Source: Vicinamibacterales bacterium (lineage in GTDB: Bacteria > Acidobacteriota > Vicinamibacteria > Vicinamibacterales > SCN-69-37). From it: a DNA stretch of 64,000 nt. Position numbers and translations under genes: made by a program. This document shows, in pieces, positions 19,484 to 28,560 of the stretch (position 1 is the stretch's first letter; every line of letters begins with the position of its first letter). The stretch spans positions 24,667 through 88,666 of the forward strand of contig JAURFE010000004.1 of assembly GCA_030827135.1 (NCBI GenBank). The letters run 5' to 3'. Under the pieces are notes generated by a model. The model worked only from the letters and a program-made list of their open reading frames with translations. It ran no database searches and had not been told where the DNA came from.

Positions 19484-20460
19484 TGTCTCCGTCGGTGCCC
19501 GTGGCAGCGCTGTTGGGTGCGCGCGGCGCGTGCGCGGAGCTTGAGTTCGATCTGCTGGCCGGCGCCACCGGGCTGGAGCGCGGGATCACCCTGCCGTACA
19601 TTCAGAAGACCGGGCTTGCGCTCGCCGGCTTCGACGAATACCTGCGCCCGGGCCGCGTGCTGGTGTTCGGCGAGAGCGAGGTGCGCTTCCTCGAACAGAT
19701 GGAACCAGCCGCCCGCCGCACCGTGCTGGTGCGCCTGCTCTGGCGCGACTTTCCGTGTATTGTGCTGACGCTGGGCCTCGATGCGCCACCGGATCTGCTC
19801 GTGGAAGCCGAGCGTGCCGGCGTGCCGGTCCTGCGGACCATGGCGAACACGCCCACCACGATCGCGAGGCTGACGACCTTCCTCGAGGATCGAATGGCGG
19901 CGCGCGAAATCCTGCATGGCGTGTTGCTCGATATTCTTGGGCTCGGCGTGTTGATCACCGGGGAAAGCGGCATCGGCAAGAGTGAATGCGCCCTCGACCT
20001 GGTCGGCCGCGGCCATCGGCTGGTGGCGGACGACACCGTAGAAGTCAAAGTGCGCGGGGAGTCCGTTCTCATCGGCACCTGCCCGGAGATGACGCGGCAC
20101 TACGTTGAGATCCGAGGGCTGGGCCTGGTCAACGTGACCGAGCTGTTCGGCGTCAGTGCGACTCGTTCGTCGAAACGGATCGAACTGATCGTGCAGCTGG
20201 AACGCTGGGAAACCGGCCGCGAGTACGATCGGCTCGGCATCACCCTCGACACCCAGGTGGTGATGGGCGTGTCGATTCCCATGGTCAAGATGCCCGTGGC
20301 GCCAGGGCGCAACGTGGCGATGCTGGTCGAAGTGGCCGCCCGCAACAGTTTGCTGCGATCGCGTGGCCGCCATGCCGCGCAATTGTTGGTGGAACGGCTT
20401 GAGCAGCGGCTCGCGCGCGCGTCGGACGCGGTTGATGATGAACTTGAGGGAGAGGACTGA
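19483..20460 (+). CDS. hprK: HPr kinase/phosphorylase
   Basis: Bifunctional enzyme that phosphorylates HPr on Ser46 with ATP and reverses the reaction with phosphate, linking metabolic state to PTS output. The 325-residue protein has the N-terminal HprK domain (1-130), the P-loop GESGIGKSECALDL at about 159, the catalytic-base region RGHRLVADD, and the signature VMGVSIPMVKMPVAPGRN. A target with Ser46 is encoded three genes on. The ATG overlaps the rpoN stop (TAATG), and its own stop overlaps rapZ (TGATG). In proteobacteria-like rpoN clusters this enzyme often controls regulation or cell-wall metabolism rather than carbon catabolite repression. Confidence 0.95.
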   Translation: MSPSVPVAALLGARGACAELEFDLLAGATGLERGITLPYIQKTGLALAGFDEYLRPGRVLVFGESEVRFLEQMEPAARRTVLVRLLWRDFPCIVLTLGLDAPPDLLVEAERAGVPVLRTMANTPTTIARLTTFLEDRMAAREILHGVLLDILGLGVLITGESGIGKSECALDLVGRGHRLVADDTVEVKVRGESVLIGTCPEMTRHYVEIRGLGLVNVTELFGVSATRSSKRIELIVQLERWETGREYDRLGITLDTQVVMGVSIPMVKMPVAPGRNVAMLVEVAARNSLLRSRGRHAAQLLVERLEQRLARASDAVDDELEGED

Positions 20461-21344
20461 TGCCAACTCGCGCGAAAGTGATGCCGAAGTTTGTGGTGGT
20501 CACGGGATTGTCTGGTGCCGGCAAGTCGCAGGCGATTCACGCGCTTGAAGACCTCGGCTACTTCTGCATCGACAACCTGCCCATCGCCCTGATCAGCACG
20601 TTTGCCGACCTGTCCGTCCGCGAGGAAGATCCCAAACATCACGTGGCGGTGGTGGTCGACGTCCGCGAAGGCCGCAACTTGTCCCGGCTCCCCGGCGTGT
20701 ATCGCAAACTGAAACGCCGGGGCGACCTGCAGGCCAGTCTGGTGTTCCTCGAAGCGGACCAGGACATCCTGGTCCGCCGATTCAGTGAATCGCGACGGCC
20801 GCATCCGCTGGGACGCCGGATGTCGCCGGTGGAGGCGGTGAAAGAGGAGCGCCGGCAGACGGCGCCGCTGCGGGCGCTCGCCGACCACGTCATCGACACG
20901 TCCAAGCTCAGTGTGCATGAACTGCGCCACCGGGTTCTGGCGATCGGCGGCGACGGAGATCAACACAAGCTGGTCGTCACCATTCAGAGTTTTGGCTTCA
21001 AGCGTGGCGCCCCGGCGGATGCCGATCTGCTGTTCGACGTGCGGTTCCTGAAGAACCCGCACTTCGTCGCGACGCTCCGCCCGCTGACCGGATTGGATCC
21101 GAAGGTGGCGCGTTACGTCATGAGCGACCCCGCCGCCAAGCGCTTTCTCGCCCTCACGAGCGGCCTCATGCGCTTCCTGTTGCCGCAATACATCGCGGAA
21201 GGGAAGGCGTACCTGACCGTGGCGATTGGCTGCACGGGAGGCCGCCATCGCAGTGTGGCCATAAGCGAGGCGCTCGGGCGCGCGCTGAAACGGACGAAGG
21301 GCGTCCAGTTGCGAGTGAGACACAGGGATGCAGCCGAAGCCTGA
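20460..21344 (+). CDS. rapZ: RNase adapter protein / nucleotide-binding protein RapZ
   Basis: P-loop protein of 294 residues. In Escherichia coli RapZ senses glucosamine-6-phosphate and guides RNase E to the small RNA GlmZ. Walker A is GLSGAGKSQA near residue 15, the Walker-B-like part is FCIDNLPIALI, and the conserved C-terminal domain carries IGCTGGRHRSVAI. An in-frame ATG at 20481 (MPKFVVV) would remove seven residues and may be the true start. The GlmZ/GlmY RNAs are known mainly in enterobacteria, so only the protein family is certain here. It overlaps the EIIA gene by 17 nt. Confidence 0.92.
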   Translation: MPTRAKVMPKFVVVTGLSGAGKSQAIHALEDLGYFCIDNLPIALISTFADLSVREEDPKHHVAVVVDVREGRNLSRLPGVYRKLKRRGDLQASLVFLEADQDILVRRFSESRRPHPLGRRMSPVEAVKEERRQTAPLRALADHVIDTSKLSVHELRHRVLAIGGDGDQHKLVVTIQSFGFKRGAPADADLLFDVRFLKNPHFVATLRPLTGLDPKVARYVMSDPAAKRFLALTSGLMRFLLPQYIAEGKAYLTVAIGCTGGRHRSVAISEALGRALKRTKGVQLRVRHRDAAEA

Positions 21345-21783
21345 CACACTGACACCCCACGCCGTTGGCGTCGTCGTGGTGACCCACGGCGTCCTGGCCA
21401 CCGAACTGCTCAACGCGGCCGAGACCATCGTCGGCGACCTGCCGCGCTTTGCGGCCGTGTCCATCGGGTGGCACGACGATGTGGCGGTGGCCACCGACGC
21501 CATGTCGCGCGCCATCACACGGGTGGACAGCGGGCACGGCGTGTTGCTGTTGACCGACATGTTCGGCGGCACGCCGTCGAATCTGGCGATGTCGTTTCTG
21601 GAGCCGGGCAGGGTGGATGTGGTGACCGGCGTGAATCTGCCGATGCTGATCAAACTCGCCCGCATGCGCGACGAACACGACCTTACCTCACTCGCGCGGC
21701 TGGTGGGCGAGGATGGGCGCGCGGCCATCCGTGTCGCGTCGGACCTTCTGCGGACGGATCGTCCCGGCGGAACCCAGCCGTGA
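21328..21783 (+). CDS. PTS EIIA component, mannose/fructose-man family
   Basis: Cytoplasmic phosphocarrier of 151 residues with the EIIA-Man phosphorylation site His20 in VVVTHGVLATELL. The second family motif is TDMFGGTPSNLAM (about 71-83), followed by VVTGVNLPMLIKLA. No EIIB, EIIC or EIID gene is present. It therefore probably acts in a regulatory phosphorelay, like the ManX-type EIIA encoded in other rpoN clusters, and not in sugar import. Start and stop overlap rapZ and ptsH (GTGA). Confidence 0.9.
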   Translation: MQPKPDTLTPHAVGVVVVTHGVLATELLNAAETIVGDLPRFAAVSIGWHDDVAVATDAMSRAITRVDSGHGVLLLTDMFGGTPSNLAMSFLEPGRVDVVTGVNLPMLIKLARMRDEHDLTSLARLVGEDGRAAIRVASDLLRTDRPGGTQP

Positions 21784-22046
21784 TCACGCAGTCGGTGACG
21801 GTGGTGAACGCGCTGGGCCTGCATGCACGGGCGGCCGCACGATTCGTGCATCGCGCCGGCCAGTTCACCAGCAGGATTCGCGTGACACGTGGCACGCAGA
21901 CGGTGGACGGCAAGAGCATTCTCGGCTTGCTGCTGCTGGCGGCCGCGCGGGGAACCGTGCTGGAGATCACGGCCGACGGCGAGGACGAGGCGCAGGCGAT
22001 GAGCGCGTTGACGGACCTCGCCGCGCGGGGATTCGAGGACCCGTGA
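21780..22046 (+). CDS. ptsH: Phosphocarrier protein HPr
   Basis: Small phosphocarrier of 88 residues that takes phosphate from enzyme I and hands it to EIIA. With the GTG start the catalytic His falls at position 15 (ALGLHARAA) and the regulatory Ser at position 46 (DGKSILGLLLLAA), the canonical numbering. Ser46 is the expected target of the HprK encoded upstream. The gene overlaps its neighbours by 4 nt on both sides (GTGA). Confidence 0.95.
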   Translation: MITQSVTVVNALGLHARAAARFVHRAGQFTSRIRVTRGTQTVDGKSILGLLLLAAARGTVLEITADGEDEAQAMSALTDLAARGFEDP

Positions 22047-23806
22047 CCCGGAACCTGCGGTTGGTCGGTCGCGGCGTGTCGGCCGGCACCGCCATCGGGC
22101 GGGCCGTGGTCGCCGTCCGCGACGCCGGCCAGGTGCGGTACCGGCTCGCCGCGTCCGGCGTGGACCGTGAACGCCAGCGCCTGAAGGCCGCACGCGCGGA
22201 AACCCGCCATCAACTCGAGGAGATTTCGTCCCGTGTCTCGCGAACCGTCGGGCAAGCCCAGGCGGCGATCTTCGCGGCCCAGTTGCTCATGCTCGATGAC
22301 CCGATGTTCACCGCGCGGGTGGACGCCCTCATTCGCACCGAGCGCATCAACGCCGACTGGGCGCTGGACCGCGCGTTGGGGGAACTTCGTGATGTCTTCA
22401 CGCGGGAAGGGGACGCGTGGCTGCGCGAGCGCGCGGGGGATCTCGCGGACGTGGGGGGACGATTGCTGCGCAACCTGCGACCCGGGCGCGACCCCCTGGT
22501 GGATTTTGTCCGCGAACTCGAGGGCCCCCTCATCGTGGTCGCCGATGAGCTGTCGCCGTCGATTGCGGCCCAACTCGACTGGACGAAGGTCCGCGGGCTG
22601 GTCTGCGACGTCGGGAGCCCGACCCATCACACCGTGATTCTGATGCGCTCACTCGGCATCCCCGCCGTCGTGGGACTGGGCAGCGCGACGCAGATCATCT
22701 CGCCCGGACAGACCGTAGCGGTCGACGGCGCCACCGGCGAGGTGGTGGTCGAACCAGGCGCGGATGCGCTGACACGCTGGCGCCAGCGGGCGAGCGTGGC
22801 CGAGGCGGCGCACAGGAAGCTTGATGAACTGCGGGGCGTGCCCGCCGAGACGGCCGATGGCGTCCGCATCCGGCTCGACGCGAATCTGGAGATCGCCGAA
22901 GAGGTGGCCCGCGTGAACGACGTGGGCGCCGAAGGCATCGGCTTGTATCGATCCGAGTTCCTGCTCGACCGCGCGCCGGCGTCAGGGGCCGTGGACGAGG
23001 CGACGCAGACCGAGACCTATCGCCGCCTGCTCGCAGCGCTTGCGCCACGGCCGGTCACCATCCGGACGTTTGATGCGGGGGAAGAACGCTGGGAGGCCTC
23101 CACAAGGGGTGGCGGCCACCGGGAACGCTTCGGCCTGCGTGGCATTCGAGCGGCGCTGCATCACGACGAGCGCTTCCGCGGGCAGGTCCGCGCGCTGCTG
23201 CGGGCCGCGCCGGCGGGCCAGCTCCGCATTCTGCTGCCCTTTGTGACGTCGGTGGCAGAAGCGCGGCTGGCCCGCGCGTTGATCGCCGATATCGCCAGGG
23301 AGGTGCCCGGTGCACCGTCCGTCCCGATCGGCGCCATGATCGAGGTTCCGGCAGCGGCCTTGACCGCCGAGTACATCGCCGCCGAGGTCGATTTCCTCAG
23401 CGTGGGTACGAATGATCTCATCCAGTACACGCTGGCGATCGATCGGACCGACGAGCGCCTGTCCGGTCACTACGAGCCGCTGGAACCGGGCGTGCTGCGG
23501 CTGCTCCGGATGCTTGCGTCGGCCGGGCGCCGGAGCGGCAAGGACCTGTCGGTCTGCGGTGAGATGGCGGCCGATCCGCTGGTGGTTGCACTGCTGATAG
23601 GCTTGGGGTTCCGGGCGTTCAGCATGACGCCGGCGGCAATTCCGGTCGTGAAACGGGCGCTCCGTGCCGTCGACACCCGCCAGGCGGTGCGGTTGGCCCG
23701 AGCAGCTCTGGTCGCAGGGTCAGTGGAAGATGTGCATGCGTTGCTGGCGCCCCTGGCTGCCGCAATGACAGAGGAGGGACAGACGGCATCATGGAACAAC
23801 CGGTAA
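22043..23806 (+). CDS. ptsI: PTS enzyme I (PEP-protein phosphotransferase)
   Basis: Starts the PTS phosphorelay by autophosphorylation from phosphoenolpyruvate; 587 residues, close to the usual 575. The phosphohistidine lies in VGSPTHHTVILMRSLGIPAVVG (about 195), where the family pattern is usually T-S-H. The TIM-barrel domain has GIGLYRSEFLL (Arg binds PEP), TIRTFDAG, FGLRGIRAAL, and the catalytic Cys in DLSVCGEMAADP. The GTG start overlaps the ptsH stop, and the 3' end overlaps the cupin gene by 16 nt. With EIIA and HPr it forms a complete but permease-free relay. Confidence 0.93.
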   Translation: MTRNLRLVGRGVSAGTAIGRAVVAVRDAGQVRYRLAASGVDRERQRLKAARAETRHQLEEISSRVSRTVGQAQAAIFAAQLLMLDDPMFTARVDALIRTERINADWALDRALGELRDVFTREGDAWLRERAGDLADVGGRLLRNLRPGRDPLVDFVRELEGPLIVVADELSPSIAAQLDWTKVRGLVCDVGSPTHHTVILMRSLGIPAVVGLGSATQIISPGQTVAVDGATGEVVVEPGADALTRWRQRASVAEAAHRKLDELRGVPAETADGVRIRLDANLEIAEEVARVNDVGAEGIGLYRSEFLLDRAPASGAVDEATQTETYRRLLAALAPRPVTIRTFDAGEERWEASTRGGGHRERFGLRGIRAALHHDERFRGQVRALLRAAPAGQLRILLPFVTSVAEARLARALIADIAREVPGAPSVPIGAMIEVPAAALTAEYIAAEVDFLSVGTNDLIQYTLAIDRTDERLSGHYEPLEPGVLRLLRMLASAGRRSGKDLSVCGEMAADPLVVALLIGLGFRAFSMTPAAIPVVKRALRAVDTRQAVRLARAALVAGSVEDVHALLAPLAAAMTEEGQTASWNNR

Positions 23807-24144
23807 TTCGGGTGGAGAAGCCCTGGGGCTACGAACTGCATTGGGCGAAGACGCCGCTGTATGTGGGCAAAGTCATCCACATCAACAAAGGCCACGCGCT
23901 CAGCCTGCAATACCACAACATGAAGGACGAGACGATTTTCGTCTGGTCCGGCAAAATCCTGTTCGAGATTGACGTGAACGGATCACTGGTGGGGCGCGAG
24001 ATGACCCCTGGGCAATCCGTCCACGTCACCCCCAAAACGATTCACCGCATGACGGCGCTCGAAGACTCCGACGTCATGGAAGTCTCAACCAATCATCTCG
24101 ATGATGTGGTGAGGCTCGAGGACCGGTACGGCAGGAAAAGCTGA
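23791..24144 (+). CDS. Cupin protein resembling the ManC/phosphomannose isomerase C-terminal domain
   Basis: Single-domain cupin of 117 residues. Cupin motif 1 is SLQYHNMKDETIFVWSG and motif 2 is VTPKTIHRMTALE. The beginning (VEKPWGYE) and the end (DDVVRLEDRYGR) closely follow the C-terminal domain of type II mannose-6-phosphate isomerase/GDP-mannose pyrophosphorylase. Without the nucleotidyltransferase half it may be a sugar-phosphate isomerase or sugar-nucleotide epimerase. It overlaps ptsI and is the last gene of the plus-strand run. Confidence 0.7.
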   Translation: MEQPVIRVEKPWGYELHWAKTPLYVGKVIHINKGHALSLQYHNMKDETIFVWSGKILFEIDVNGSLVGREMTPGQSVHVTPKTIHRMTALEDSDVMEVSTNHLDDVVRLEDRYGRKS

Positions 24145-24146
24145 CG

Positions 24147-24359
24147 TGAATCGGGGAATCGTGGAATCGGAAGGCTGCAATCGATTCTCGATAATCGGGG
24201 AATCGGGCAACTTGTAATCTGAATCTGCAATCTACGATCTGCAATCTACGATCTGCAATCTACGATCGCGCGATCGCAAATTGTTGATTCCGATTGCAGA
24301 TTGCGTGATTCCCCGATTAGCAATCAGCGATTACCGCTTCCCGATTCCCCGATTACCAA
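24147..24359. repeat. Repeat-rich palindromic intergenic element
   Basis: AT-richer than its surroundings, it fills the gap between two convergent genes up to the ssb stop. AATCGGGGAATCG-type words occur on the left (near 24150 and 24193). Their inverse CGATTCCCCGATT occurs on the right (near 24305 and 24341). A tandem array and a perfect 14-bp palindrome CGATCGCGCGATCG (24263-24276) sit in the middle. GATTGCAGATT (24292-24302) is the inverse of the tandem unit. The transcript of either strand could fold into a large hairpin, so a bidirectional terminator role is possible. No open reading frame or transposase is present. Confidence 0.75.
24223..24264. repeat. Three perfect 14-bp tandem repeats
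   Basis: The unit ATCTGCAATCTACG occurs three times without mismatch, head to tail, inside the larger palindromic element. There are no spacers, so it is not a CRISPR. Confidence 0.9.
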
Positions 24360-24836
24360 TTAAAACGGGATGTCGTCGTCGTTCGGTGCGTCGATCGGCC
24401 CCATGTCGTCCGTGTCGTGGCCCATGCCGCCGCCCGTGCTTGGGGCGCCGTAGGCGGCGCGCTGGGGCCGCGGGGCCCGTTCGCCACCACCGCCGCTGCC
24501 GCCACCGGGGCCGCCAAGCAGCACGACACGGTCAGCACGGATTTCCGTGGTCTTGACCTGTTTGCCTTCCTTGTCAGTCCACTCGCGCGTCTGAATCTTG
24601 CCCTCGACGTAAATCTGTTTGCCCTTCGTCAAGTACGGCTGGATCGACTCCGCTGTCTTGCCCCAGATGACGATGCGGTGCCATTGCGTGTCTTCACGCT
24701 TCTGGCCATCCCGATCGTTGAAGACGTCGGTCGTGGCGATGCTCACCGTGGCGACGGCGGTGCCACCCTGCGTGAATCGCATCTCGGCATCACGCCCGAG
24801 GTTTCCGACCAGAATTGCCTTGTTCACACTGCCCAT
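24360..24836 (-). CDS. ssb: Single-stranded DNA-binding protein
   Basis: Protein of 158 residues with an N-terminal OB-fold (about 1-108; VNKAILVGNLGRDAEMRFTQ, IVIWGKTAESIQPYLTKG, YVEGKIQTREWTDKEG). A Gly/Pro-rich linker follows, ending in the acidic tip DDDIPF that binds partner proteins. Such tetrameric proteins coat ssDNA in replication and repair. AAAGGA lies upstream of the ATG. The gene starts 17 nt after the cpoB stop on the same strand, so it may be the last gene of the tol operon, an unusual place for ssb. Confidence 0.95.
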   Translation of the reverse strand: MGSVNKAILVGNLGRDAEMRFTQGGTAVATVSIATTDVFNDRDGQKREDTQWHRIVIWGKTAESIQPYLTKGKQIYVEGKIQTREWTDKEGKQVKTTEIRADRVVLLGGPGGGSGGGGERAPRPQRAAYGAPSTGGGMGHDTDDMGPIDAPNDDDIPF

Positions 24837-24853
24837 GTCTGCTGCGTCCTTTG

Positions 24854-25747
24854 TCAGTTCGAAATCGTGGTCTTCTTGATGATGCGCGCCAGGTTCTGCG
24901 CGGCCATCATCGCTGCGCTGCTGTCCGGGAAGGACTTTCGCACCAGTTCCCAGTTCGCCTTGGCCCGTTCGGTCTGGCCGAGCTGTTCGTACGCCAGCCC
25001 CTGTTTGTAGAGGGCCGGCGCCTCCCAGTCGGTACCCTTGTCCAGCTTCAGCACCTGCTCATAGGCCGTGACGGCCTCCTTGTATGCGCCCTTCCCGTAG
25101 TGAGATTCTGCAACATGGTAGCGGGCTTTTGGCACATCCGGGGAGGTCGGGAACGTTTCGATGTAGTACTGAAAACCGGCGATGGCCATGTCGAACTGTC
25201 CGGTCGCGTAGTCGCCAAACGCCGTGTCAAACGCGCGCTGCGGGTTCTGTGGCGGCGGGGGCAGTTGCACGGGGGGCGGAGCGGTCACGGCCGTGCCAAC
25301 GGGCGGTGTTGCTCCCGCGGCGCCAGCCGCCGCAGGGTTGGCCGAATCCACCGGCAACGGTGTGGGCGTGAGCATCGTGATGATCTGTGTCAGCAACGTG
25401 CGCTGGGTCGCAAGTTCCTGCCGGATGGTTTCCATTTCGTGCGCGTCCTTGGAGAGGCTCACGTTCGTCGCGTCCATTTTTTCGCGCAGGATGCGCGCGT
25501 TCTCCGTCAGGCTGCCGATCTGCACACCCTGGTCGGCAAACAGCTTCCGTGTGAGGTTGGCTTGTTCGTCCACTCGGGCGTTGACGGCCTTGAGCGACTG
25601 CGCGAGTTCGGCAATCGCCACGCGGAGCAATTGCGTCTGCTCGTGCAGCATCCGGAGGTCGGCGAAAATCTGCTGGTGCTCGCGGTTCTGCGCCGCCGCA
25701 GTGGCGGGCACTGCCAGCAGAACAAGGAACAATAGTCGGCGGGCCAT
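24854..25747 (-). CDS. cpoB: Tol-Pal system protein CpoB/YbgF
   Basis: Periplasmic protein of 297 residues that in other bacteria links the Tol machine to peptidoglycan synthesis during outer-membrane constriction. It has a signal peptide (about 1-20, cut near TAAAQ), a long helical coiled-coil region (about 25-120), a Pro/Ala-rich linker (about 135-180) and C-terminal TPR repeats (about 185-290; RAFDTAFGDYATGQFDMA, ARYHVAESHYGKGAYKEA). Its place after pal supports the name. It lies 9 nt from pal and 17 nt from ssb. Confidence 0.88.
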   Translation of the reverse strand: MARRLLFLVLLAVPATAAAQNREHQQIFADLRMLHEQTQLLRVAIAELAQSLKAVNARVDEQANLTRKLFADQGVQIGSLTENARILREKMDATNVSLSKDAHEMETIRQELATQRTLLTQIITMLTPTPLPVDSANPAAAGAAGATPPVGTAVTAPPPVQLPPPPQNPQRAFDTAFGDYATGQFDMAIAGFQYYIETFPTSPDVPKARYHVAESHYGKGAYKEAVTAYEQVLKLDKGTDWEAPALYKQGLAYEQLGQTERAKANWELVRKSFPDSSAAMMAAQNLARIIKKTTISN

Positions 25748-25756
25748 GGCTCTATG

Positions 25757-26365
25757 TTACTTCCCGGTCACCACAAAATGACCACGCCTGTTTTTGGCCC
25801 ACGCCGCTTCATCGTGGCCAGGATCAAACGGGAATTCCTTGCCGTAGCTGACCGTGCGAATGCGATCAGCCGCGATGCCCAGCGACAGCAGATAACTTTT
25901 GACCGACAAGGCGCGGCGTTCGCCCAGCGCGAGATTGTATTCTGCCGTGCCGCGCTCATCGCTGTGGCCCTCGATGGTGATGGCCCAGGTCGGATACTGC
26001 TTCAGGACGGCCGCATTGGCGGCGAGCACACGCTGCCCCTCCGCATCAACGGTGTCGGAGTCGAGTGCGAAGAACACCGGCGCCAGGGGACTCTGCCGGT
26101 TGATTTCGTCGGTGTCGAGTCCGGCGAGCGTGTCGGACGCCACCACGGGCGCCTCGAGCACGATCGGCGGCGGTTCAGGCACGGGGGCCGGTGGGTCCGG
26201 CGGACGGCTCGGCGTCGACGCCCCTGGGAACGCCTGTGGTCCAGGCGGCGGGGGAGTGACGGCAACGGGCGCCTGCTTCCCGCCGCAGGCGGCGAGCGTG
26301 AGCGTAGCGGCCAGGGTAAGGCCCGTGACAATGACGCGAGTCGTAGAACGATGTGAGTGCAGCAT
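25757..26365 (-). CDS. pal: Peptidoglycan-associated lipoprotein Pal
   Basis: Outer-membrane lipoprotein of 202 residues that anchors the membrane to peptidoglycan and binds TolB. The lipobox is LAAC (Cys about 27), then a Pro-rich spacer (about 35-75) and an OmpA-like domain (about 90-202). The peptidoglycan-binding strings are [19 protein letters not shown] and RALSVKSYL. It lies between tolB (4 nt) and cpoB in the standard order. Confidence 0.95.
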   Translation of the reverse strand: MLHSHRSTTRVIVTGLTLAATLTLAACGGKQAPVAVTPPPPGPQAFPGASTPSRPPDPPAPVPEPPPIVLEAPVVASDTLAGLDTDEINRQSPLAPVFFALDSDTVDAEGQRVLAANAAVLKQYPTWAITIEGHSDERGTAEYNLALGERRALSVKSYLLSLGIAADRIRTVSYGKEFPFDPGHDEAAWAKNRRGHFVVTGK

Positions 26366-26369
26366 AGGG

Positions 26370-27764
26370 TTAGCGGTGTGACCAGCTCGGGTACTTGTTG
26401 TTGCCAGTGGTGGTCACGCGGCGTTCCAGTTTGCCGTCGCGACCGATGATGACGATGTGTTCCTTGCCCCACTGCGTGGTCACAAAGGCGATGTGGCGGC
26501 CGTTCGGGGCGACCGAGGGGCTTTCGTTGTTGCCCTGAAAGGCATCCGTCAGTGAGGTGACCTTGTTGGTGCCCAGTTCGATCATCCGGATCTGGTTGCC
26601 GCCTGGCACTTCGGCAGAGTATGCCACGTAGTTGAACGGCGCCGGCGACCACGTGGGGCGATCCACCTTGCCGCCCCCCGTGGGAAGGCGCGTGACCGGA
26701 CCGCCATCCGCACTCATGATGAACAGGTGACTCTGTCCCGACCGCTCAGACGTGAACGCGATCTGCTGACTGTTGGGCGACCACGTCGGGGCGTTGTCGA
26801 TGCCGGGGTGTGAAGTGAGCTGGCGCACGTCGCTGCCATCCACACGCATCGTGTAGATCTCGAAGTTGCCGGTGCGGCTCGACGCAAACGCGATACGCGT
26901 GCCGTCGGGCGAAAACGCCGGCAGATAGTTCTGCGCATTGGGCGTGCCCTTTGCCGGGCGTGTCGCGGCGCGCGCCTCATAGATGGAGTGCAGCACGATG
27001 TCGGGAAACCCCGAGGTGTACGAGGTGTACGCGAGGAAGCGGTTGTCCGGCGACCAACTCGGCGCGATGTTCAACGACCGGTGCGGCGTGAGCCGCAACT
27101 GCCGGCCACCGTCGTAGTCCGAGATGTAAATCTCCTTGATCGAGCGTTCTTCAATGGTGCCGCCCAGACGCTCCCCGTCGCGGTCGGAGGCAAATGCCAG
27201 CTTCGTCCGGGCCACGCCGTCGAGCTGAAACAATTCCTTGTGCACCTCATCGGCAATCGTATGCGCGCAGTAGCGCGGGTCACGCATCGTGCACGCGTAG
27301 CGCTTGCCGAACACGCTGGCCTTGCGCTCCACATTCATGATGCGCACTTCGATCGTCAGCGCGGCATCGGTTCGCGATGCGCTGCCGACCAGCACGAGAT
27401 CCGCGCCCACTTCATTCCAAGCCTCGTAGGGCATCGCCTCGGCCGTTGTTGTCGGAATTTTCGAGGACGCGGTGCGCGCAATCATCGCGAACTCGCGTTC
27501 AAATTCCAGATCGTCGTACAACACCTGCGACACGGTACCCGACGCGGTGCGCAGATCCGCATCGCTGCCGGTGACCAGGAACTCCGCGAACCCAAGCCGC
27601 GGCGCGCGACCGCCTTCACCGCGGACGCTGATCGCCACTTCGCGCTGCTGGTCGAGCGGCGTCATGGCGATCGCATACATGTCGGGCGCGCCCATCGGCA
27701 ACGCCGGCATGAGCAGCGCAAGGCCGCAGACGACGGTGAGCGCGACGCGGGAATGCACGGTCAT
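26370..27764 (-). CDS. tolB: Tol-Pal system beta-propeller protein TolB
   Basis: Periplasmic protein of 464 residues that relays the Tol energy signal to Pal. It has a signal peptide (about 1-28), an N-terminal alpha/beta domain (about 30-190) and a six-bladed propeller. The blades show repeated WSPDN / [12 protein letters not shown] / [12 protein letters not shown] / [12 protein letters not shown] strings. The start at 27764 is chosen because AGAGG stands 6-10 nt upstream and the signal peptide then begins directly. The frame is open further upstream but would run into the TolA-like gene. Confidence 0.95.
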   Translation of the reverse strand: MTVHSRVALTVVCGLALLMPALPMGAPDMYAIAMTPLDQQREVAISVRGEGGRAPRLGFAEFLVTGSDADLRTASGTVSQVLYDDLEFEREFAMIARTASSKIPTTTAEAMPYEAWNEVGADLVLVGSASRTDAALTIEVRIMNVERKASVFGKRYACTMRDPRYCAHTIADEVHKELFQLDGVARTKLAFASDRDGERLGGTIEERSIKEIYISDYDGGRQLRLTPHRSLNIAPSWSPDNRFLAYTSYTSGFPDIVLHSIYEARAATRPAKGTPNAQNYLPAFSPDGTRIAFASSRTGNFEIYTMRVDGSDVRQLTSHPGIDNAPTWSPNSQQIAFTSERSGQSHLFIMSADGGPVTRLPTGGGKVDRPTWSPAPFNYVAYSAEVPGGNQIRMIELGTNKVTSLTDAFQGNNESPSVAPNGRHIAFVTTQWGKEHIVIIGRDGKLERRVTTTGNNKYPSWSHR

Positions 27765-27768
27765 TCGA

Positions 27769-28560
27769 TTACCTCTTCTCATAGTCAAATCGCAGTCGCA
27801 CGACCAGTTCCGTACCCTCATAACTCGCCGGGAGCGGCGGCAGCCGGGCATTCAGCAGCGTCCGGCGGGAGGTCTGCTCCAGCAGGAAGTGCCGGCTGCT
27901 CTCAATCACGGTGACCGGCACCGTGGCGCTCAGTGAACCATCGCGCCGAATCCCGAACCGGATGACGACATACCCGGCATCAGGCTGAAGGCGGTCCCAG
28001 ACGCGGGTGATGGCACTCTTAAATTTCGCCACCCATTCAGGATCAAACGCATTCAAATCGACGGCGTCACCACCGCCGGCCCCTCCGCCGAACGTCAATC
28101 CGTCGGCTCTGCCCTGGGCCCCTGTATCGGCCGCGGCACTGCCGGCCTGCACCTGGGCGCCGGTCACCGGGGGCTTCGTCGTCGCCGCAGGCGGGGCCGT
28201 TGTCTTTGGCGGTGGAGGCGTGGGTTTTGCCGTCACCGGTGTCGTTCGCGGGGGAGGCATCTCGTCGGGTCTGGTGGCAGCCGGTGGCTTCGGCGGTTCC
28301 GGTCGCGGCCGTTCCACCGCCTGGTCGATCTGCTTGCCGGCAATCGGTGTCGTCCCCGTGGACCGTTCTCCAACGGACCCGCCAAGGCTGATCACCATGA
28401 CCTCAACCCTGTCTGGCTGGGCGCCGAGCCACCCCGAGGGAAGAAACAGCGCGATCGCCAGGCCGACGAGGTGGGCCCCCACAGACCAGCCCACCAGCCG
28501 CGAAAGTCCGCGGTCATCCGGCGCTCTGGCCGCGAGGATGTCACTGACATCCGCACGCAC
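27769..28560 (-). CDS. TolA/TonB-like energy transducer
   Basis: Protein of 263 residues with one transmembrane helix (about 24-44). A long Pro-rich periplasmic stretch follows (about 70-140; repeated PPP, PKPP and TTKPP). The C-terminal TonB/TolA-type domain (about 165-263) carries WVAKFKSAITRVWDRLQP and YVVIRFGIRRDGSLS. Its position between tolR and tolB marks it as the TolA of this system: it should cross the periplasm and couple TolQR proton flow to TolB-Pal. The C-terminal domain is of the TonB family rather than the enterobacterial TolA type. GTG start overlapping the tolR stop (TAGTG). Confidence 0.85.
   Translation of the reverse strand: MRADVSDILAARAPDDRGLSRLVGWSVGAHLVGLAIALFLPSGWLGAQPDRVEVMVISLGGSVGERSTGTTPIAGKQIDQAVERPRPEPPKPPAATRPDEMPPPRTTPVTAKPTPPPPKTTAPPAATTKPPVTGAQVQAGSAAADTGAQGRADGLTFGGGAGGGDAVDLNAFDPEWVAKFKSAITRVWDRLQPDAGYVVIRFGIRRDGSLSATVPVTVIESSRHFLLEQTSRRTLLNARLPPLPASYEGTELVVRLRFDYEKR

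Noticed and set aside
24223..24264. Tandem repeats as a CRISPR array
   Set aside because: Units are 14 bp with no spacers and no cas genes nearby.
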